Source: Prosopocoilus inquinatus (lineage: Eukaryota > Arthropoda > Insecta > Coleoptera > Lucanidae). Taken from it: a DNA stretch of 64,000 nucleotides. A program made the translations under genes and the position numbers. Shown here in pieces: positions 57,561 to 64,000 of the stretch; within the stretch, counting starts at the first letter, position 1; every line of letters begins with the position of its first letter. The DNA is taken from the NCBI GenBank assembly GCA_036172665.1, contig CM069874.1:25255946-25319945 (forward strand), given 5' to 3'. The notes beneath the pieces are model-generated. The model saw nothing but the letters and a program-made list of their open reading frames with translations. It had not been told where the DNA came from and made no database searches.

Positions 57561-57944
57561 CCTTAACTGATCAGTCGTGATCATATTTCACCTATAACTT
57601 ATATTTATACTACGTATACCTATTTTGCACAACTTCAATATTGCGCATTTAAAAAGTAGAACTTATTTTTTTTTTTTAGTGAATGTTACAGGGAATACTT
57701 GTATATAAAAACCAAACTAATGAAGTACGTGGCACATAAACTGAAAATCGATAAACCAACCGTAGTTTTCCACGTTTGTTAAGAATTTTAACGAACTTGT
57801 AATTCTAGGCGTGTTTCTAATTTGTTTAATATATCGATAAACAGTTAAACAAACAAGTATTTTTGTTATAATGAAAATTGCAATGTTTTTTAAAGTCATT
57901 TTTTACGGTAGAGATAGAAAAACTGTAATAATAGTCGAAAACCC
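57561..57944. other. AT-rich spacer
   Basis: The 60-codon minus frame at 57717 is isoleucine/lysine-rich and unremarkable. Nothing else. Confidence 0.5.
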
Positions 57945-58106
57945 CATAAGAAAAAGTCTTTAAGTTTATTCTTTTCGTAGTTCAGAACCATCAAAATCAG
58001 TTTCGCAGCAAAGTAATGACAGCACCATAGAAAAAAGTCTTTAGGTTTATTCTTTTCATAGCTCGGAACCATCAAAATCAGTTTCGCAGCAAAGTAATGA
58101 CAGCAC
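57945..58106. repeat. Tandem duplication, 81-bp unit x 2
   Basis: 57945-58025 and 58026-58106 differ at only a handful of positions (for example TTCAGAACC versus CTCGGAACC); both end GCAAAGTAATGACAGCAC. Confidence 0.92.
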
Positions 58107-58887
58107 CTTTTAACAGTCCCTTCAAGTATACAATTCTGATGAGTGCATGTTTCTGATGGTTACGAACTATTTCGAATCTGCGAATGGAACAGGTCTTTTG
58201 ATATCATTTCATCTCTTATTTTTTCGGTTTAAGAAGGAGGATTAGCACAGAAGAGAATATAATAGTTGGTTGCGATGCAAAGTAAAAAAAAAAATAGAAA
58301 GGGCCAAAAGCTTCAGAGAAGTAATAGAAAGTCATAATTTCAAAGAAGTACAAAAAAATATTATACGTAACTTATAAAATGTAAAGACAGAGTTAAGTTG
58401 ACAGTTGATAGTAATGTATTTCATACCACTACAAGTTCCATATTTTGAAAATTTTTGGGAAAGCGTGCAATTGATTATTATTTTCTACGGCTGCAACCAC
58501 TTTACAAGATGAAACTTCTTGTTCAACTTACTCATGTGAAACGTTCGGTAATGCAATTTAAAAGAGTTAATGTGAAAGCTAATACAATTTGAAAATTGAA
58601 AAGTCAATTTTTTGCCCTGACCCACATCTATTTATGATGGTGTAACGCATATATACAGATGTCCCTAAATTCTGTAGTTAAACTATGTAAGTTTAACTAC
58701 ATATTCCGGAGTTCAAAAGGAGGTGATTTAACTAATCTTATCTATATCCAAAACTACTTCGTTAAGCCGGTATTTTTCTTCGAATATCTTGAAGACAAAG
58801 TTAATTTTTCTTTTAACAAACGAACACCTGAATAGATTAGGATGATATTGGGTATGAGGTCCCACATTACTTATTTTGTAAGTGCAA
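58107..58887. other. AT-rich intergenic DNA
   Basis: A small perfect hairpin, TGTAGTTAAACTATGTAAGT then TTAACTACA, at about 58674-58702. Otherwise nothing. Confidence 0.5.
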
Positions 58888-59197
58888 AAGAGGAGAAACC
58901 TCAAGTCACTATAAACTTTTGTAGGTTAAGCTTCCAAATGCGTTTATTGTACAAGCATCACATTCAATTAGGTTGACTAGTTGATATGTTTATTTTCAAA
59001 ACTGTAAGTCGAAAGTCGAATCCGCATTTTGGAAATGGCGACATTTGCGGATTCGACTTAATAGCATACAGTTTTGAAAATGGAATTTCTTCCGAAACAT
59101 CTCAACTAGTCAACCTAATTTAATGTGATGCTTGTACAATAAACGAATTTGGAACCTTAGCTTACAAAATTTTATAGTGACTCGAGACTTCTCCTTC
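58888..59197. repeat. FB4 palindrome, about 310 bp
   Basis: Arms 58888-59010 and reversed 59060-59197 share GTACAAGCATCACATT, TAGGTTGACTAGTTGA and TTCAAAACTGTA. At the centre is a second perfect stem, AAGTCGAATCCGCA (59013) with TGCGGATTCGACTT (59046-59059). Confidence 0.88.
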
Positions 59198-59389
59198 GTT
59201 AATTTTTTTCACAAAAAATGTTTTATCTAGTTACTAATCTAATGCATAATCCTTTAATGCAAAAGAATTGTTTTCGAGAGAACGTGGTTTAAAGATCACA
59301 CTTTTGTATTTTACAACTAGTAGTAGGGCTTTAGTAACAATATTTGTCTACCCCATGATTATAATCTAATAATAACAACCGTACAATAC
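59198..59389. other. AT-rich spacer
   Basis: Nothing recognised. Confidence 0.5.
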
Positions 59390-59392
59390 TTA

Positions 59393-59540
59393 GGCTGGGT
59401 TGCATAAAACATATAATCTAGGATTAAGTTTAATCCTAAATTAGAATGTGTTAGAGATTATGCCGTACAGTAATAGATGTGTCATTTTCTAACTTAGAGT
59501 TAAATTTAATCCTGGATTAAATGGCTTATGCAACCCACCC
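59393..59540. mobile_element. Harbinger-type MITE with TTA target duplication
   Basis: 148 bp; GGCTGGGTTGCATAA at the left and, reversed, GGGTGGGTTGCATAA at the right, continuing through ATCC/TAGGATTA. Flanked by TTA on both sides (59390-59392, 59541-59543), the 3-bp target of PIF/Harbinger elements. Confidence 0.8.
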
Positions 59541-59543
59541 TTA

Positions 59544-60080
59544 ATATGTCATACTCAATTTCGCTTAAAATTGAACGAGATGACATAAATCAATCAAAAA
59601 TATTCTAGAAATCGGAAGAACTGAAATTATGACTTATTACTTTTTACTTATTTTTTTTATTTACTATTAATTATTTCTAATATTGAAAGTAATTTAAAAA
59701 AAAATTGTGTTAATGTAGCTGATTTTTTTTAATTAGTAAGTTTTGTACTTCTGCTAAAGTACAAATTTGTTTTGTGAAGATGGAAAATGGAAAATTTCTG
59801 TTTTGATATTAAAAGAAATTACGCAAATGAATAATTTCAGCGAATCCTGAGCAAGTTTGTCACATTATTTTATTGAAAATAATACGTTCTTACAGTTTTC
59901 AGTAAGTGTAGGCAACCACTCAAACGACTGTTTATTGGGTTGCCTATACTGTTTTTTAAAAATTTTTTTGAAAACCTTATTTTTTTATTTTTAAACAATT
60001 TAAAATTAACTGTTTATAATTTCTAAAGGTAATTCAATAGTTTTCTGTATTAAGGCAGGTGAAAAAAATGGTAATTTTTT
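59544..60080. other. AT-rich spacer
   Basis: Nothing recognised. Confidence 0.5.
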
Positions 60081-60556
60081 TAGAAAAATTTTTGTGCAAA
60101 TCGTTTTTTGATTGCAGTGAGAACCTCGAGCAGCCTCTGGATAGCTGTTTCAGCCCTGCTTGGGGCTTCTTCAGCAGAAACGTAGCTCGACATTCCCACT
60201 GCAGACCAAAAACGACTTGCCCAATTTATTCGCAAATGCGATGTAAGAATGATGAACATATAAAATAGCGACATCTTACTATCGCTTTTTGACCTAACAT
60301 TGCAGCTACGTTTCTGCTGAAGAAGCCCCAAGCAGGGCTGAAACAGCTGTCCAGAGGCTGCTCGAGGTTCTCACTGCAATCAAAAAACGATTTGCACAAA
60401 AATTTTTCTAAAATCTTTCATTATGCTTTGACAGCAAGCATGGCCGCCTTGCATGGGGGACTCATTAGGAGCAAATCCCGCTTCAATTTGTCTATCCTAC
60501 TGCAATGTTAGGTCAAAAAGCGATAGTAAGATGTCGCTATTTTATATGTTCGTAAT
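60081..60556. repeat. FB1 foldback repeat, second and rearranged copy
   Basis: Modules in order: b (60095-60158), c (CTTCTTCAGCAGAAACGTAG, about 60166), a partial a on the minus sense (60260-60305, GACATCTTACTATCGCTTTT), c' (60304-60330), b' (60331-60395), then a' (60430-60540). The modules match the 20891-21388 copy, but their order and number differ and c is present. The ORFs here are shadows of the palindrome. Confidence 0.82.
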
Positions 60557-61361
60557 TTTTTTAAGTCTATTATTGGTTCTTTTTTGAAATCAGGAAGAAA
60601 TTTTTGAACTCATGATTTAGTCAAATTTGAAAGTTTCTTTTTTTGACAGAAAGTCAGTGAAAGTCTGGAAAAGTCAGGAAAAGTTGTAATGAAAAGAAAA
60701 TTGGAACTCTGAATTAGGATTTGGATGCAATTAATACAAATAATAAAATTAATTCATGTTTGTATTAATTGGAGCTGAATCTTAATAATTGTATCGTATT
60801 ACATTATCTGTTTGACACAGAGATTTTTTTTTGTATTAATATTAGCGATTTTGGCAATTTGTATTAATATTAGCGATTTTGGCAACTTGGATACATATGG
60901 AGACTGTTTTTGTATGTTTTGTATCCTTTTTGTGCAGTAAATCTACTATTACTACTACAAGGAGGAAAAATGAAGAAAGAAGACACAGTGAGAGGGAATA
61001 TTTCAAAAACCACGAAAGTGAAGAAGAGAAGCAAACATTAAGAAAAACGAACAATTCATTCCTAATTTTAAGGAAGCTGCTTATATAGTCGAATACCGAA
61101 AAATGAGTAATTTCAAACTATCCGAAGAAATAAAAACATAAAATGTTAGCTGCGTATTTTTCTATGCGTGGCAGTTGAAAGGAAGAAGAAATATTCTCAT
61201 TTACTATTTATGGTTCAGTTTGAGTTGGATTTAGGAGACTCCTACCAAAATTTAGCTTTGATAAGTTAATTCAAATACAAATGCTTTACAGTATTCTACA
61301 TTAATAAAAACAGAAACACCCTAGGTTTAAACAGACACCATCTTTTTCACGTTACTCACTA
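60557..61361. other. AT-rich DNA with short duplications
   Basis: ATTAGCGATTTTGGCAA occurs twice 27 bp apart (about 60840-60885). A purine-rich run at 60950-61040 gives opposing lysine/glutamate- and serine/leucine-rich frames. No gene. Confidence 0.45.
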
Positions 61362-61902
61362 TACAGGGCGTCCCAAGTTGAGTGGCCTATTAAAAGTGAA
61401 GTGATCTTTCGCGTTAAAATATTTTGTTCCATTTGCGAAAAAAGTTCGACACCATATTTTGATCACCCTGTAAATTTTTCAGGGATAAAAACGATATGAT
61501 ATTATAGTCTGTGAACCTTATTCTCTCAAACGACAGGTAACATGAATCTTGAAATTTGATAGTGTCGTAAATACATTCTCTTAAATGAAAGGTCACCGAA
61601 ATAATTTTTTAAATGAAATTTGAAGATATCTCAAACACAGTTACATTTAACTGTAAGTGTATCTTAACAACTTTTGCTTAAAATCATGTGTAGAATCAGA
61701 ATTTGTAAGGAAAAAATATACCAGTCTTTTAAAATAAGAAACTTAACGGCGACTTCCGGCTTAACCGGAAGTGATATAAATGTGGAAGTATATTAGTCCG
61801 AAAGATCAGTTCCTTCTAGGGCGGTGTGTTAATTTTCAGAATGTTTGTATGTTTCCGTCCCCGAAATTTTTTAATAGGCTACTCAACTTTTGATGCCCTG
61901 TA
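61362..61902. mobile_element. TIR element (MITE), 541 bp, TA-flanked
   Basis: Left TACAGGGCGTCCCAAGTTGA and reversed right TACAGGGCATCAAAAGTTGA, then GTGGCCTATTAAAA/GTAGCCTATTAAAA. An internal palindrome ACTTCCGGCTTAACCGGAAG lies near 61749. No transposase. Confidence 0.85.
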
Positions 61903-63127
61903 CGTTATTTTCAAATTGATGAACAAACTGAAAGTTGTGATTAAATAATTGAAATCATTTGATAAATTCCGTTATGGGATTTTACTGCGGAAAATACCCC
62001 TCACTTAGGTCAAGGTCTTGCGTCTACTAAGTGAAAAGGGTGAGTTAGGACGAGTGAACAAAATGACGCAAACTAAACAAAACATAAGGTAGACCAATCC
62101 TCAATTCTCTAAAGAGGCCTGTAAATTGAAACAGAAATTTAAAAAAAAGAGAGTACTTTTACGCTTATTTAAAGAGATACATAAATATGTGTAAAGAACA
62201 TTTCAAGTACGTGAACCTCATGAAATAATTAATGTGCTAGGAACGTCATAAATGTAATGTTCAATAACGTTAATAAAGATCTGTTCTATAATCCCAAATA
62301 CTGTACAAGAGATTACAATAATTTGTGTTTCAAATAAACCGGCAAAGGAGGAGATTCTGTAATTTATTTAGGGGTGCTTTAAGATTTAAAATATTCTTTT
62401 GCGTTTGATTTTGATTGTTACAACTCCAACAAAATTTAACAGCTCTTTAAATTTACTTATTTACTAGTATTAAATTTTAATTTTTTTGGTTTTTCTTTAG
62501 GTACTCAAAATACTTGAACAAAGTTTTTTTAACATGCTGTTGGCTCTACAATCAAAGATTCGAAATTAAGAACTGTTGACGATAAGGTATTTTTTTACAA
62601 CAGCACCAACTGCCCGATCGAAGATATTTTTGATTACTTTTTATTAACTGCATTCTGTTAGCGTTACTAAAGTTTTTGGGATACCCTTCATAAATCTACA
62701 AGATATAAAAACGATCAATAATTTAGGGAAACTCTGAGACAAATTATCCCCATAGCTTCTGTCGGAACTGCATCATATTTTTACTTCTGTGGACATTCGT
62801 TTTCAAAACTTGTTTGGGACAGTTGCTACTAATTTTTTCTTCTGTTGTTTTCCTGATAGTGAAGTCAAAGCAGTGGCGGCAGAGAAAAAGTAACAACGGC
62901 CCTGAAGTTCTACCATGAAGAACAAAACGTCGGCAGAAGAAGAATATAATGATATGGCACCAGTGAAAGAGAAAATCAATAATTTACATACTGGCTGGGG
63001 CGTCTGGAGATGTCGCTGGGCCTGAGGAAAAGTACTACTTGTGGTTAAACTGAAAGAGGACGATGATAATGTATCCGGACCCCTGTGAACTCCGGCCCTT
63101 AGAATTTTACTCCAATCGCCCTTTTTT
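61903..63127. other. AT-rich intergenic DNA
   Basis: CAGTGGCGGCAGAG at 62871 recalls a hAT-type end but has no partner. Nothing coding recognised. Confidence 0.45.
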
Positions 63128-63279
63128 TTAATCTCGGGAGTGACCAGGAGTGACTCCTGACGAAGCTATAAATCTATAGCAAAACCTTGAGTATTCCCAT
63201 CATATTTCTGTCCGGTTCGAGATTAAAAAAAAATTTGTACTTACAATTTTCATCGGACAAGAACCAACCTCAACCAACC
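63128..63279. repeat. FB2 single-arm copy
   Basis: Matches the right arm of 50831-51190 (CTCCTGACGAAGCTATAAAT, GTCCGGTTCGAGATTAAAAA) and continues into TCATCGGACAAGAACCAACC, the reverse of the outer end at 50831. Confidence 0.85.
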
Positions 63280-63563
63280 ATGGTTTCATTTTTGTCTTTG
63301 TCGGAAACGACAATGATTTATCTTTTATTTTTGGACAGTGAACAGTTTATTCTTTTGTCAATTCATTTAGACTTTAGTCGCAAAACTTGTAATGTGACTG
63401 AAAATCTAAAGCAGGGTTCACATGGAGGCAATTTCTTGTAGCAATTCTTTACTGGCGACGAATTTCACGAAATTTTGTATAGCAATAGTAGATACGATTT
63501 TACACATGCGATGAATTGCATGTACTTAATAGTGGTTTCAATTCATTGCTGCAGTACGCTCTA
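63280..63563. other. AT-rich spacer
   Basis: Nothing recognised. Confidence 0.5.
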
Positions 63564-63752
63564 AGGGCCAGTTGTGCCAAAGGGGTTTAAAGCAATGTTC
63601 AACTGAACCAAGTTCAAAGTAAACAAAATCGCATCAAATTTTATTTATGAATGTAATAATTGCCGCAAGTCCTTAAAATCCTATGCGAATTAGTTTACTT
63701 TGAACCTGGTTCAGTTAAACGTCAGTTTAAACCTTATTGTACAACTGGCCCT
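63564..63752. mobile_element. MITE, 189 bp
   Basis: AGGGCCAGTTGTGCCAAAGG and reversed AGGGCCAGTTGTACAATAAG, then GTTTAAA in both; inner stems TTTACTTTGAAC/GTTCAAAGTAAA. TA on both sides (63562-63563, 63753-63754); CTCTAA/TTAGAG extends the symmetry. Superfamily uncertain. Confidence 0.85.
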
Positions 63753-63756
63753 TAGA

Positions 63757-64000
63757 GTATCTCTATCGCTTGTTAATTGTTTAAAACAAAATGGAAATAC
63801 TCTTATAACTGCTCTGGAGCAGTCAATTAATACTGTTCTTAATCAGTTTGAATAAGACTACTAATTTTACTCGTACCAACTCTTAAAAACAAGTGTTATT
63901 TAACTAAGTTTATTACAGTGCAGATTACGAAAGGTTTAACAAAAATAAAAATGAATTTCAAGGAAAGATTTTGTTGAAACAAAAATGTTAATTGATTTTT
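63757..64000. other. AT-rich end of window
   Basis: Nothing recognised. Confidence 0.5.

Noticed and set aside
60059..60331. ORFs on both strands in the 60.1-kb repeat
   Set aside because: Products of the FB1 palindrome; no domain recognised.

Overview
This is an AT-rich, intron-bearing animal genome, almost certainly an insect and plausibly a beetle. That reading rests on the only recognisable host gene, a nervana-type Na+/K+-ATPase beta subunit, and on the transposon types present. There are no operons, ribosome binding sites or CRISPR arrays. All alignments were made by eye, so repeat borders outside exact target-site duplications (TSDs) are good to a few bases at best.

Host gene (1-16.3 kb, minus strand): a block of at least 2.4 kb is present twice in the same orientation (1-2430 and 13891-16340). 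Each block carries the beta-subunit membrane exon, the first ectodomain exon, and two further ectodomain exons split by a 54/55-nt intron. The right copy can be followed to its own terminal exon and stop codon at 9622-9725, and looks like a working gene whose N-terminal exon I could not find. The left copy keeps open ectodomain exons but has lost 66 nt in frame from the membrane exon, removing half of the transmembrane helix. It also has several unusual substitutions, and its terminal exon would lie beyond the left edge.

The other ~47 kb is mostly transposon strata with no further host gene that I can support. It includes: a hAT element at 2570-3104 with a perfect 8-bp TSD; a decayed mariner transposase (5.3-6.25 kb); a second hAT at 18104-18694 with a perfect 8-bp TSD; and a nest at 20.1-25.4 kb where a Ty1/copia retrotransposon is broken by a Jockey-like LINE and by a 1.1-kb LTR-like insert, the LINE itself being split by a foldback element. 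Further right are a second decayed Jockey-like LINE (29.5-30.7 kb), a 664-bp terminal-inverted-repeat element (30.8 kb), a 1.37-kb long-arm foldback carrying a transposase N-terminal remnant (32.7-34.05 kb), and a deleted Tc1/mariner-like element (34.96-35.5 kb). A composite hAT structure lies at 39752-42157, and a LINE carrying another hAT copy at 47.9-50.7 kb. Several palindromes follow (50.8, 53.1, 54.6-57.2, 57.4, 58.9, 60.1 kb), then MITEs at 59.4, 61.4 and 63.6 kb.

Most notable: (1) the 39752-42157 structure, in which two copies of one hAT family flank unrelated DNA and the outermost ends share the 8-bp TSD ggtattcg, as expected if the whole unit moved as a macrotransposon; (2) two unrelated repeats with interlocked inverted repeats in the order a-b-a'-b' (20.9 kb and 54.6-57.2 kb), with a permuted relative at 60.1 kb; (3) the beta-subunit duplicate whose membrane helix is deleted while its ectodomain exons stay open. 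Single-copy stretches between these are AT-rich, with a few GC-richer patches (8.33, 19.5, 46.8, 52.2 kb) that could be conserved noncoding DNA.
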